64,000 bases of DNA from Acanthaster planci (taxonomy: Eukaryota > Echinodermata > Asteroidea > Valvatida > Acanthasteridae): NCBI RefSeq assembly GCF_001949145.1, contig NW_019091376.1, forward strand, positions 878,092-942,091, read 5' to 3'. Below are positions 26,301 to 38,735 of this stretch, one piece after another (the stretch's first letter is position 1; the number at the start of each line of letters is the position of its first letter). The translations under genes were made by a program, and so were the position numbers. The notes under the pieces were generated by a model. The model made no database searches. It was not told the origin of the DNA and saw nothing but the letters and a program-made list of their open reading frames with translations.

Positions 26301-29300
26301 TTCATGGTCATTCGCGCCACCTGTTGCGATTAAAATATGGTTGAAAATGAATGAGGCGGTTCCCATGACGACAGGTATCCTGGTTTTGGTGCCTGGATGT
26401 TCCCGACGACTGTTACAAGCCCAGGCTGATCACGAATATTTTTTAACAAAGTTCGTCACGTGCTGACGAAAAAAAGACCAAAAAAAAAAAAGAAAACGAA
26501 CCTAAACAAAAAACGTAAGACAAAACAAACTAAACAAAACAGTGAATCTTCGTCTATTGTTGGCATGATTCGTTAATTCCTTGACTTTTGGTGCCTAACT
26601 CAAAAATAGTCTTTTAATAATCTTAGTATCTTAGTACATTAATAACTGAGCAAAAAGAGGCATCCTTTGATTTGAATAGCTGTGTAATATATATACCAAT
26701 TGGAGAGATACTTAACGAATGAACTGTGACAGTACATCGTCATGACTTCACCGTTTACACAATTTAATTTCACGAGTAAAACAGCCGTTTGTTGGTTGAA
26801 TGACAGCACCCGTGTCAGACAATGGCATTCGCTACGTACGAATTGACGATAGCCTTCAGCACCTGCGCAGCCATATTGTTTTATCGGGCCACGCTATGCA
26901 GATGATGGACACCTGGGAAACGGCCTGGATTCTAGTCCAAATTACACTTGTCACTCTGTGGAGAGATGGGAGCTCAAGCGGAAAGCCACAAGAACATGTG
27001 ATTTTCATCCAGGGGATTCCAGTCGATTTGTCAACCGTGATAGTGGCAATTTTGTGGGAGTTTATTAAAACACAATTTTTGCGACAGTCTGTTTGTTATT
27101 GTAAGGAACAGAACGATGAGAGACATCACACCAAGGCATAAAAGTCGCACTCCAGAAAACAAGGGTGCATGCAAGAAAGCGCCATCAACGGCAATTCATT
27201 CTTGATACCCAACAACGTGCGAGAAAAAGAGAAATAAAGGGTGTCAAACAGGGAAGCGCGAGCTGAAAACAGCGATACAAGTAGGAGGTACAGTGGGTTT
27301 AAAATTGAAAACAAATCCGTGCATGTTCCTGCTCATATATTTCAACCTTCACTCAGCCGGCAACTTGCAGTTTTCCGTGAGGGTTCGTATTGAAATTCGA
27401 ACTTTTTGAACATAAAAACACCACAACACGAGGAATTTCTTTTGTTCCGTCTTTAATCGTCAGCATCAAAAGTTAGCTTGTCAATGTTTCGTTCATGAGA
27501 TAATGGAACATGTTGAATATCCTCGAGTATCGGGTGAGTTAAGATCAAACGGCGAAGCTCCGCTTTGCACCCTTTGAGAAGAAACTTCAAGCACGCTCCG
27601 CACGGCTGACTCGTAATCCCTGGGAATTCTTTTCTATAAAAGTACTTTTCACAACAGGTGGTTCAGATTGTATCTGGGATCGACGTTCAAAATGACCTTG
27701 TCAGGCCATCGGATGTATCCATTTATCATACTCGGTGCGCGGCCCACTGGGTCAAAACAAGCAACCAGTCAAGCCGCTGAATTAATAAGGTCTTCGAATA
27801 CTTAAGGGGAACCTTCATATAATTACAATGGGTTTAAGTCAGTCTCTAAAGGGCAAACCGGACTACCAGCCAACTGTTTTCTTCTCTACACACAAAATAC
27901 TGTATACGCTGATGAAATGCTTTTTCGAAAGCGCTGACATGTACACCAAGTAACCGCATAAATATCGCAGAAATCTATAAAATGGAGAAAGGGGGATCCT
28001 TGTCGATTGACTAAGTGTAGCAGGCTCTGTGGCTATTTTCTCTTTAAGAGTTTAGAGTGTCATTGAATGCTGTGTTGAACTGGTCGAGTCCATCTTCTTT
28101 CATCCCGTGATTTTTATAAGACCACAATATCAGCCGAGAAGGCAACCGCTGAAGGACGGTGCATCGAGAAGAGCAAATTCTAACGAACCAGAAAATTAAC
28201 TCAGCATGACTACGCGACTGAAATGCTTCCGCCAGAGCAGTGGATCAAAATTCAAAAAATAGCCGCGGCACAGCTGAAAACTGTGAATCAATCAGTTGGC
28301 ATTAACGATTTTTCCTCAGGCAATGAACAACTTTTTACCTCGAAGTCCACCGTTTGAAAAACAAGTTTTTTCACAGACGCTATTTATTTAAAGGAAGGCT
28401 AAAAAATTCCAAGACCTGTTAGTAACTTTCTCTATTCATTCACGGTGTTAAGAGTATGATAACAGCCAGCATTTCCTCCCAACGATAATAAAATACCGAA
28501 GTGTGACGTTATTTTGAACCAGAACGTGCATTGCTAACGAACAGAGTATACGCGAGTGTGTTGGTTCACGCGCTGGTTCTCCCGCTGTCTAAACACAAAA
28601 AAACTGTGAGCGTGATATGGTCACTTCAGACTACAGTTCGATCTCCGTTAAATTCGCAGTTTCTGCCCGAGGCCCTACGTCTATTCAAAACCTCGTTGTG
28701 CGTCTCATACAGTACATGTATAAGCCGCGATGTACATGTTCAATCCATCTTGACACGCGGAGTCCCGCTCAATGAGCTTCGCTTTACGGTCTGTGAATTT
28801 TCAAAATTTAGATTGAGGATGACTTGATCAAGCGCAACTGACTGTTTTCGTCTTGAGTCGCTGCATTTGCACTATACTAGTTGGTTTTGGGGACCGTCAT
28901 ACAGAGAAAAGCAAAATTTCAGCCTACTACATTGTACAGTGTACCCCCCCCGAATGACCTCGATATCATACGAACCATGAAGAGTGTACATGTACTTTGA
29001 GCCCTGCGCATGAGGTTATTTGGCCCCTGTGGAATCGGTTTTTATCTACTTTGACATCCGGTCTCTCAAGACCACCTTAATTGTCAAAATTTGCCCAGGA
29101 ATGATGACCGGTTGGGATTTTTCTTTTGCGCATTTGAATCAAGTCGACCGGACGCTTTGCGTCTCTTGAATACTTCCCAGCCATTCCAGTCAGGTGGCGT
29201 TATGACACGAGAGACTTTTAAGACGCTTGGTGGCGGCAAACATACGGATTTCATGTGACTGGTCCACGTTTGCCGGCGCCTTTATGAGCAAACGCACATT

Positions 29301-29852
29301 AGCTTCAAGGTGAAGCAAAAAAGTGGATTGTCTCAAAGTCTTTAATTTCTCTCCTCATGTCTCAAAAATATACTATTGCCGGCATCAAATTTCCGAAGGT
29401 GCACAAAGAACCCAAGTAAAGGTTATGTGAAGCCCAGAGTGCTAAGCCTGCATCTCTTTGGAGGTCACTCAACTCCACCTCGAGCTACTCCATCTCTCCA
29501 AACCTCACCCCAAGCAAGCAACATCACCTTCAGCAATAAACCCAGCGCACACCATCGACGCCAACTCTCCAATAAAAAACTGCATGTGCGATAACCATGG
29601 GGTACCTTAGAACCCCGAGCTGCGCTTTAGACGAAACGAGGTGGTCACGTCGTCTTTCTCTCGTTACCTTTTCAACCCAATGATCATGGACAAAAACCAC
29701 AGCGCCAGCTTGGCAGCCAATCTAATCGAGCTTGGCGCAAAAATTAATAAAAATGCATTTTTTTAAATCCAGGAAATCTGTGTTACCTTTTTGGCTCTGA
29801 GTTGGCACCATACCTCTCCCAGAGTCAAGGTCAACAACGGTAAACAACTTAC

Positions 29853-30108
29853 CTCGCCAGAACTGCCCCAACGCCAGTGGCTGGAGTTGACTTTGACCTT
29901 TCCCTGGGCACACGTTGGGTCATAATTCACTGCAAGTGCCAAGTCCTGGGAAGTTCAGGAATGCTGGTGGCACGTTAATAGCGCCCTGGGGAGCTTGACC
30001 CCTTAACTCAACAGGCTCAAGGAAGCCCCAGGGCCCAAGCCGGGGAAGCCGCGTGTCTGCACCCAGGATTCGTTTGAGATCGCGTTCATCCCCAGCCAAC
30101 ATGGTGAC
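29853..30108 (-). other. Candidate spliced exon / small ORF in GC-rich island
   Basis: On the minus strand a pyrimidine-rich acceptor (CTTTTTTTAAAATTTAG) precedes GTCACCATG at 30108, and GGCGAG|GTAAGTTG at 29853 is a strong donor. The 256-bp segment is richer in GC than its surroundings. From the ATG (30102) a 60-codon frame begins MLAGDERDLKRILGADTRLP and stops before the donor. A second frame in the 3' part (DPTCAQGKVKVNSSHWRWG) runs open into the donor. I recognise neither. It may be a lincRNA exon, a coding exon of an unseen gene, or part of a repeat. Confidence 0.25.
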
Positions 30109-33100
30109 CTAAATTTTAAAAAAAAGGAGAGCAGTTCAGAGAGCCAGAAAATTTGAACGCCGCGAGAGGCAGTTTCACAAGATATTAACCGGAAACAAGA
30201 AAACTGCGGCAGAGTTCCACGGGGAGTATCGTACTAGATTTAATATATTAGTTCATCTTGCCAAGGTTCAGTTCAATTCAATTTGAGTTTCCACACTTCC
30301 ATTAGATATAAAAGTGACATGCACATCAATAAACTCAAGGAATAGAAAAATGTACATACACAAAACACAGAAATCATACAAAACTACAAGCACAAAATTT
30401 GAGATAGAACAGTGTGGTATCAAGAAAAATTAAAGAGAGTGAATTAACTAACTGAAGTACTGGGCTGTTCTAGAGAGCAAAAGTTTGAAGAGAACGCAAG
30501 CCTAAAGTTAGTACAATGTAAATACATGCACATCCAGATAAGGCAATAACATAGGGGCAGGACAATCAAGGATGACATCACAAACCAAGCACGCATAATA
30601 GATACAAAGAAGACTACGAGATGGAAAGATAGCAGTGTCATGCTAGCGAGGAAGAAGCTGTAGAGCAAACAGAATGACCCCTCCCCGGTAAAGTCAAGAA
30701 GGATGACGCAATGTCTCGTAGGCACAGTGTTATTATGGGTTTGTGTGGTGAGGTTTGTGTGACCTCACTGTAAGGTTGTCATTTCCGTATACATGTACAT
30801 GTACACTGTTATGCTTCTGTTCTATCTTGTCTATGGTGACTCTTTGGAAGAAAGGAATGGTGTTGCCGAGCACTTGAAACCACAAGTTCCTCCCTCAAAT
30901 CTGTCAACTCATTCGGACCAGAAACTCTCCTAAATCAAATCGTCTTTGATTCAAATTGGTGATTATTGATGGAGGAGTTCGACTCTTCTCGCTTGTTTCC
31001 CAGCCTGGCTCCCGCAAAGTGACAGGTGGAATGAACTTAGGCCTACACAAAATATTATTTTCCTTTAGTCTTGGCGTGAACTTATTTAGGGGGGAGAATA
31101 TTAATGTACATGTGCACTTAGTTTAGTTCGCATAAATCGCGAATGAGGGGGTGGGAGAGCGGGGGTGTCACTGATTTCACCGAAAGCACAGTGGCTTATT
31201 TCCTCGAAGTCACCCTGGACTCAATACAAGAATTGTAACAAAACAACTCTTTTTAGCACGCTGTCTGATGGCTCATTTGTCAATCTTGATTCAAGAAATA
31301 AAGGGATTACACTTCACTGTTTCCAATGGTTCCATGCCATGTAAAACGAATGGTCACACATGGTAATAAAGTGCCAGGGGTCTATTATAGCGGAATAATG
31401 AACCACTCATGTCACTTATCGACCCCGTTGTTAGCAGTGTACAGTTTGCAGAGCACAGTTGTATAACATCGCAAATTCTAATCAATGTGCAATGTTTTGG
31501 CGTTTCGTATGTTGAACTCGGGTCCAACCTCGCAAACAACATCGTGAGTTCATCTGCTTTTACGGCTGGTGTGTTCGAATACCATTACCGCTGTAAACAA
31601 CATGAGCTCTCTGCTTTCGTGTAAGCCACTAGTTGCAGCGGCTACAGCCACTGAGGCTTGTGTTTCTAGCCAAGTAATAAATAGGACAGATCTGCTTTGC
31701 CAAGTAAAATCACACGTGTTCCTTATGCTGGGAATCGGAAAGCATTTGAGAAGTATTTCTTAACTCAATCGACAGTCTGCATACTGCACTACGTTCAGGA
31801 GAATAGATTACTTTTTGGACAGTCCTTTACAAGACCAGATCTACTTTAGAGTTTTCAACGTTCTTTCCTCTCTGTGCATTGATGTGCATGCTTGTGAATT
31901 TGTGATGTGCCCTACCCTGCTCCATCCAATTATGATCAGTCAGATGCCTTATGAATTTCGCTAATAATTCTGCGTGCCTTCCAATACGAGTAAACAAGAC
32001 GCGGGGCAAATGTCGGGAATCAACTGCCTGCAACAGGTGTAATAGTTGTATTTGACTTGGACTTAATCTACCAGGCTAAATTGCAGTTTCACGACTGCAT
32101 AATGAAATCACAGCAAGCGATATTGCTTCTCCAGATGTGCATGTTAGAACTGTCGAAAGAAAGTATATGCGCTTACTGGGGCAAACAAATCCATGAACGG
32201 GTAAAGCCGTCGCGCAGTTGTACTAACAGTCATTTCATCCTAAATTTGCATATTTGTCAAGGTAAACCTCGGGGTACGAATGGTTAAACTCAGGGTATAA
32301 TCATTAGTGTCAAGGTATGACAACATAAAATAAAATACATGAGTGCGTGTGTGTATCATACTCAGCTCAATATCAGGGGCGTAGAAAACGTCATCCGTCT
32401 TTACCCTGTAAATCACATCAACTTTGTTTCACTGATTTTTACAAGTTAAATTATGGCCTCTACTGTGGTGCTTAAGTGTTCCTTGATTTCGAAAACGGAA
32501 TGCTTTTATCAGAGAAACAAACGACCCCGGACTCCAAAATCTTAACGATCAGGGCAAAATATCACCCGGTTCAGACTGGTGTGCCTAGAACGTGATATCA
32601 CGATTTGTTTAGGCCTACATGTGCGCTGCGACGGGACGCAATTTGTCGAGCCCCATACGTAGGGTCGTTATGTTTTAGGTATATTCATGTACTGAAAACA
32701 ATGTGCTAGTTTGGTATTTCATGAAGTAAGAAGGTCATTCGAGATGAACAGGTCATTTGAAATGACGTCATTCGAGAACAAGCCCACGCTGATGAGGCAG
32801 GCCTCGTTCTTGCGCACTGCATGCTGTTCCCAAATGACTTCGGAAGCGATTCATTTTGGGCATGCGCTGTCGGAATACCGAAATGGCTCATTAAACGGTA
32901 TTTGTTTAATACAAACCTTCAAAATGCACCATTGTGTCTCAGTTAACCTTACTTTCAGCTTATGTTTCACTAGTGCGGTGGGTATTTTAATGGCTCTTAG
33001 GGGTTTTATGCAAATTAGATTTCCATATTCTTGTGATGTCATGCCAGGGAGAAAGCCTGGTTTGTATACAAAAAAGTCCTGCATTTTTGTAGATTGGCCG

Positions 33101-34803
33101 GACTCTGTTTTCTTTTTTTTTTGGCCGTTTATTGTTGTTTACTTGCATAGCAGTAAGCAAGCATCAATCCCTCTTTGAGAAACTTTTAAAGTAAGGAAAG
33201 TGTGGGTCCACTATTTGAACAGACAGATCTACGCACTGAACTATGAGCGTTTTCGCAACGAGTTGATTTCGGTTTCACTGGTTCCAGTCGGAGCTTGAAC
33301 ATGTGATTGCGAACGCTGGTTCAAAATGGCTGGAACCATGCGAAACCAAAGTCTAAGCCAAATCCACTCGTTCGAAAACGGTCTATGCCTTCCCCAGATG
33401 ACTTCACAGCAACAGCGCCCTCAGTTGTATTTCACCAAAATTCATAGGAAAGTCAACGAATCTTCGAACCCGAAAGAGGAATACAAAGTTGAAGAAAAAT
33501 TGTGTCTAAGAAAACTTCATTGCAGCTACACTTTAAGCTCCGAAATATACACAGCGAAACAACGGAGTGTAGCACTTTTTTTGAGTTGTCACTAGCACCG
33601 ATCTACTCAAAAATTGCTTGAAATTACAAACCAGCATGGCATGAAAGGCCTAGGTATAAATGCATTTATCCAAACTCGCTTGCCCAATTGAAGGTGACAC
33701 GGGGTTACAATAATAAGAGTGAAATTACATGTACATACAAAAGTTCAGAGCCAAATAACGTCAAGGGAGAACAATAATTGATTTTCGACAGTCTGGATTT
33801 ATTTTTTATTCATTGATTACCAGGTTAGAAACCAATCAGCAGTGAGAAACAATTCATTTACATTTTGACGTGGCGCACTGCCAGTAATCGCAATACTCAG
33901 TAGGCTCTTGTGGTCGTCCCAAAAGCTGCCTACCATGACTCATTCGGCGACAGTCGAATACGTTACGTAAAATTGAAGTCTTGACCGATTGTCTCATCAT
34001 GATTTCCGATTTTTGTTTGTTTTTAAAGAAATACACCGGCTCTCTCGCATTTCGCCGGTGCGCGCTCCCAAATCAGCATATTCTCATCAAAGAACTCGAG
34101 GGTACCAACGAGGTTAAAGATCCTTCTGTTTCGACACTACACAGCATAAAACTGGGAAATGTTCAAATTCACTGGAGTTCTCATCTTTCGGGAAAATTCT
34201 TTGATGTTATTTTCAATGCACTGCTGTCTGTAACCAAGGACCTTTGCTGCCAAGGAGACCACAAGTGAAGGACAAGGAAGTTTTTGTGAATATCGTCACT
34301 CCCCAACTTAACGAGGAAACCTGTTCGGCGAGAGCCCAAAGTCACGACTAGAGGAGTTGTTTACCAGGGAAAGTGCGGAGGCGGTGTGTGAAGAAATAAT
34401 ATTTCCCCCATAACCAACGGCCCTGACAGAGGAGAGCATCAGCTCGACCTGCTGTACTTGACAATAGACCTTCATCACAAACCAGGGTCAACAACAAATT
34501 GCTTTAACCAGCCATTTGGGGGTAACTATAGAGAAGACCACCCCGGGAATATTTCTAGGTTTTCCCCAAGATCCTATAAGATGCGGTGGAGGGAGGGTAC
34601 TCGCGTCTTTGACATTCCACTAATTTTACCCTTCACTTAGCACGCTGGTGTCTTATTCAGTTCACAAACTTTGGTTTTTAAAACTGCAAGAGGAGGATAT
34701 TAAACCTTACTACTCGTAAATGTGAAAAATCTAGACACGTATACATCTTTTTTGGTCTGTTATGTTATGCGTAACAGGTTTCTTGTGTCTTGCATTTAGA
34801 GCA

Positions 34804-35188
34804 AGCGGATTACCACCGGGGACAAAAGCGCCCCCCCCCCAGCGATGAGCCACACAGCACTGCTGCATGCTAATCTGGCCCCTATTGAAAAGAGGTCAGC
34901 AGCGCACTGATCCGGGTTTGTGAACAAAAAAAAATCATAAAACACCGCAAAATCTGGGCTCCACAAGGCTGGGCTTTACAAGGCTGCAGGCCTAGCTGAA
35001 ATACTCAGACGTCAACAGATTTTGATTGTCAGGCTTGAGTGGACATCAGACAGACCTTCGCGTGTTTGTGTCTAGTAAACGAAGACAGGAATTTTTAAAG
35101 AATTTTGAAAGCAGAAAAAAAAAGATAAATATCCTGCCCCAGCATAATCAACATTGATAACTGCCCCGGCAGGAAGTGACCAAGTTAG
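34804..35188 (+). repeat. Interspersed repeat family R1, copy 1 (about 385 bp)
   Basis: It shares CGGGGACAAAAG, GCGATGAGC, GCTAATCT, ATCTGGGCTC, AATACTCAG and CCGGCAGGAAGTGA with a second copy at 57551-57926 in the same order and orientation, with substitutions and small indels. It has no coding potential and looks like an old SINE- or MITE-type repeat. Confidence 0.6.
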
Positions 35189-35644
35189 ACGGATTTCTAT
35201 TTCAACGGGTGCGTACAGATGAAGGGAATCGCTTGTCCAGTGCCCGTTGTTGGGCAAAGCAACGAGGGCCCCATGAAGTGGCCAGGTATACACAGGAATT
35301 CATTTATTGTCTGGGAGGGGGCGGGGTCCCACACGAAAGCCCTCTACACCAAAACATACACGGGCTGGGAAAATTGTACATCTGGCGTTCCATACGTCAT
35401 CGAAGCCTGTACATGTACGTGAGCTCATTTTCAGTAAGCGGGCTGCTATAAAGACCAAGTCTGACGCTAGTCCAGGCTGCCTAAACCCATTCATGTTTAT
35501 CCCATCACCAAGGTGAAGACAATGAAAGTCGGCTATCTGCCAATGTCGAGCTGACAATCAATCTCGGCTTATGTAAAGCAGTTCAAGGTCCGTATCACCA
35601 GACGGAACAAATGCTCCCCCCCCACGAGTTGACGAGTTCTCCAT

Positions 35645-35700
35645 GATTGCCACAGGTCTAGTTTTTCTTCAAGATTGCCACAGGTCTCGTTTTTCTTCAG
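35645..35700 (+). repeat. 28-bp tandem duplication
   Basis: GATTGCCACAGGTCTAGTTT plus TTCTTCAA occurs twice back to back with two mismatches. It looks like a local replication duplication without coding content. Confidence 0.85.
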
Positions 35701-36283
35701 GGATGTCGTTCATCTTATATGTCTTTTGTCAAACTGTTGCTTGATTGTGTTAATGTATTGATTTAGTTTTCCGTACTTCTTGGCCTTATCAAGCTAATTC
35801 GCAGTACATCCATACCGGAAAGAGGTGCTTAATTCCAACAATCTCGGAAGAACGAAGACACGATATGCATGTCACCTAAACCGTTCGGCAATGATAAAAC
35901 ATTCCAGCAGCGGTGAACGCGGGCAAGTTTCTGCAGGTTAAAATGCTTTTTGCAATGGGAACGCTTGGAATTTCGAGAGGGCGTTTAGGTCCAATAATAT
36001 GCGCTCTCGCTACACGATTTTTGACCAGGGAGAAATGCCTGATCCCCTTTACCGAAATACACGTATATCCGAAGTCGAGCGCAGCAGCGGCTAGTGTTGC
36101 CCAAGAGCTTTTGAAGGGGAACACTCTAAGTAGCTTAGCCTATACGTTTTGAAACCACGACCTCCTAACTCAAAGACTAAGCAGACGTCTCATAATCCCG
36201 TGAACTGAAATAAAACTAAGGAGGTCTAAGCGTTTCTTCGCATCGTCTTTACCGGTACCCCCACGCACCCCTCAAAATATATA

Positions 36284-37934
36284 CACTACCCTCCAAAAGT
36301 TTGGGAACATGATGAGCCAACAGATAATTCTGATTACTGCATGCTGTTCGTTACCTGTCGTAGGTTTTCAGCAGTGAAATAGATTCTCATGATGTAACAG
36401 TTGTTTATGGCTTAGTTTGATTACATTATAGTAATGGTATTCCCCAAAGTCAGTTGATTTTGTGTAATTCGGTGTTCCACACCTGGAAAGTGCCCTATTG
36501 ACATTTTTTTATCGGGAGGTGACCTCGGGATAACTAAGGGGATTTGGGTGTGGACAGTGTCAGTAGCGTAAGTGAATGTTGTTACAATGATCTTGTGACA
36601 CATGCAGTGTTGTTACAAAAATCAGAGCTTTGAAACGTCTAAAACATGGTCCCCTGCCCTTATCTTGATCTGGATAATCAGAAACTGATAGAAATAGCTA
36701 ACTCCAGGGAGATTTCCTTAGAAATATAAACACTCCAATCTGTGGTGAGTTTACGATCTGAAGACTACAGCATGCGTGAAATAGCCAACAAACTGAACAT
36801 CTCTCTTCATGGAGTCCACACCTGCCTTGCAAGGAGAGCTGAGACTGGATCAAATGTGGAAACAGATGTGGCCGACCAAAGATAACTTCTGAGAAGAAGA
36901 TAAGTACGTTAGAGTTTGCAGCCTCCATGACAGATATTTGACATGTCCAGAAATTACTTCAGAATTGAACAGCACGGGAAAGCAAGCTGGAGAGAACGCT
37001 GTTCCTCCATCCACAGTGCGCCGTCGCATCAAAGCTGCAGGGTTGATGGGGCGAGTATCCAGGAAGAAACCACTCCTCAAAAGAAAAAAAAACAAGGTGA
37101 AAAAATGTGGCTAACAAGCATAGAAACTGGACCAGAGCAATGGAAGAAGGAACTGTGGTTAGACGAATCAAAGTTTGAAGTATTTGGCTGTAAGAGATGG
37201 GTCTAGCCTACGTTCGATGAAGACCTGGAGAAAGGATGAAATCACAATGCATCAAACCCAGTCAAACATGTAGGAGGAAGTGTAACGGTGTGGGGTTGTT
37301 TTGGGGCAGGCCAAGTTGGCAATTTGTATCGAGTGGAAGTACTCCTCAACCAGCACGGATACCACAGTACTCTCCAACGTCAAGACATTCCCTCAGGACA
37401 ACGTCTGAGTTGTGCCAACTTTGTCATGCACACGTCCAAACTGTGCAAGTCATATTTGGAGAAGAGTCACAAGGAGTGTTGACTGTCACGGACGGCTATA
37501 GAGTTGCTGTGGGAAGAACTGCTCCGTAAAGTAAGGGAGAATTGTCCGAGTCAAACGCATCTGTGGGTGCTTCTTCAGCATGGCATGGCTAGATATTTCA
37601 AATTCACCGGATTAGCTGGAAAAATTGACGGATAGGATGCCAAGAGTCTGCCGTGCTGCAAAAGGTTTTTTTAGGAACATAAGGTCTAGAGTAGCAACAA
37701 ACACGTAGTAGTTGTTGAGAAAACGTATGGCACGAATCATCAAAGGAGTATTTACTTTTATTAATAGGCCCAAATGGGTTCATAATCACTGCATAAGCTG
37801 ACACAGCTGTGCAAGTAACAAGTATACTATTTATTGCTGAGATTGTATAGCATTTCACCAGAATATCAATAAAACGTGTAATCATAAAACAAACTTGTTG
37901 GCTCGTCATATTCCCAAACTTTTGGAGGGTAGTG
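36284..37934 (+). mobile_element. Tc1/mariner-family DNA transposon, degenerate
   Basis: Perfect 24-bp terminal inverted repeats: CACTACCCTCCAAAAGTTTG onward at 36284-36307 and its reverse complement at 37911-37934. The left end is preceded by TA, the target used by this superfamily. The right end is followed by CATA, so its flank has changed. The length of 1.65 kb suits a Tc1 element with one transposase gene. The interior encodes a broken Tc1 transposase on the plus strand. Confidence 0.9.
36740..37665 (+). pseudogene. Tc1-like (DDE) transposase pseudogene
   Basis: Fragments in several frames line up in family order. An HTH region (SMREIANKLNISLHGVHTCL) is followed by a second DNA-binding part (STVRRRIKAAGLMGRVSRKK), then WLDESKFEVFG with the first catalytic Asp, GSVTVWGCFGAGQVGNLYRV, NQHGYHSTLQRQDIPSGQRL, HTSKLCKSYLEKS and IELLWEELLRKV with the catalytic Glu. 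Stops (for example TAG after CKRWV) and frameshifts break the gene. The Q-D-N-D-P-K part that normally precedes HTSK and carries the second Asp is missing. The copy cannot make active transposase. Confidence 0.88.
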
Positions 37935-38659
37935 CATACTTGGTGGTAAAATTAACCAGATCTGCAACAGAAATAGGAGCATATGCAACTTATATGGGCT
38001 CCGACTAGAAATCGTGGTGGCGCTCTTACTCCCAGACATCAGAGAACACTGTTGGCGCTGTTAGAACATTGACTTTGCGGAACCCAAACTGATCAGAAGA
38101 ATCTGACCAGCAGTAAACAGCAGTATTGATATAGTTAATATTAGTTTGGAGCAAATAACGTAAAAACCTTCGAGTTTGCATCTCAATCTTCTCAGGACTG
38201 AGCTAATTAAAGAATTATCCCGTTCCGAATACGCAGTCCCTCGTATTTGCAGCCGGGCAGTTTTGTTTTTTCAAACGTTAATAGAAAACAAATGTACAAG
38301 GACGCGTATTATGATACTACAGATGGGATGTAACGATGTTCGGTTGAAGTTACAACACACTACACTGAAAGCATTGGTCACAGTGACAAGAACTACTCTT
38401 GTCAGTACAATGCAAGAAAAAATGTTTGTTATACTGTCGACAGTTAAAATTTTGACAAGAATGATAATCCTGGACTAAGATAAGAGTCAGAAGACAAGTA
38501 CATTATTACAATTTGAAACAGTTGATGTGTTGGTTTCTGGGGCATGGTGACAAAGCCTAGCCCTGGTCTTGTCATACTGACAAGATATTGCCAACATTAG
38601 CTGTTACCTAAGGTGCCCGTTGACGCATCGATTTGAACCCATCCAACCTCGACTAGTCG

Positions 38660-38735
38660 GGTGGTCGCTCGAGTGGTAAGACGATTGCGCTAGTAAGGAG
38701 GTCACAGTTCGCATCCTCCTTGGAGCAAGTGTGTT
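38660..38735 (+). repeat. tRNA-derived SINE head (A and B boxes visible)
   Basis: GGTCGCTCGAGTGGTAAGAC fits a Pol III A box and GGTCACAGTTCGCATCC fits a B box with one mismatch in the core. They are about 33 nt apart, as in a tRNA gene. Acceptor-stem pairing and a clear anticodon arm are not evident, so a SINE relic is more likely than a working tRNA. Confidence 0.45.

Larger units (their letters stand above)
18275..36283. other. Gene-poor region between the assembly gap and the Tc1 relic
   Basis: No gene is supported except the uncertain exon-like segment at 29853-30108. It includes an X-box-like palindrome (19269-19281), repeats R2 (22790) and R1 (34804), a SINE fragment (20938), a full CRE palindrome AATGACGTCATT (32761-32772) and the second, inverted copy of the 29-bp word (33399-33427). 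Confidence 0.55.

Noticed and set aside
26800-27141. 113-codon plus-strand frame (starts MTAPVSDNGIRYVRIDDSLQ)
   Set aside because: No family resemblance and no supporting signals; length is compatible with chance in a 64-kb window.
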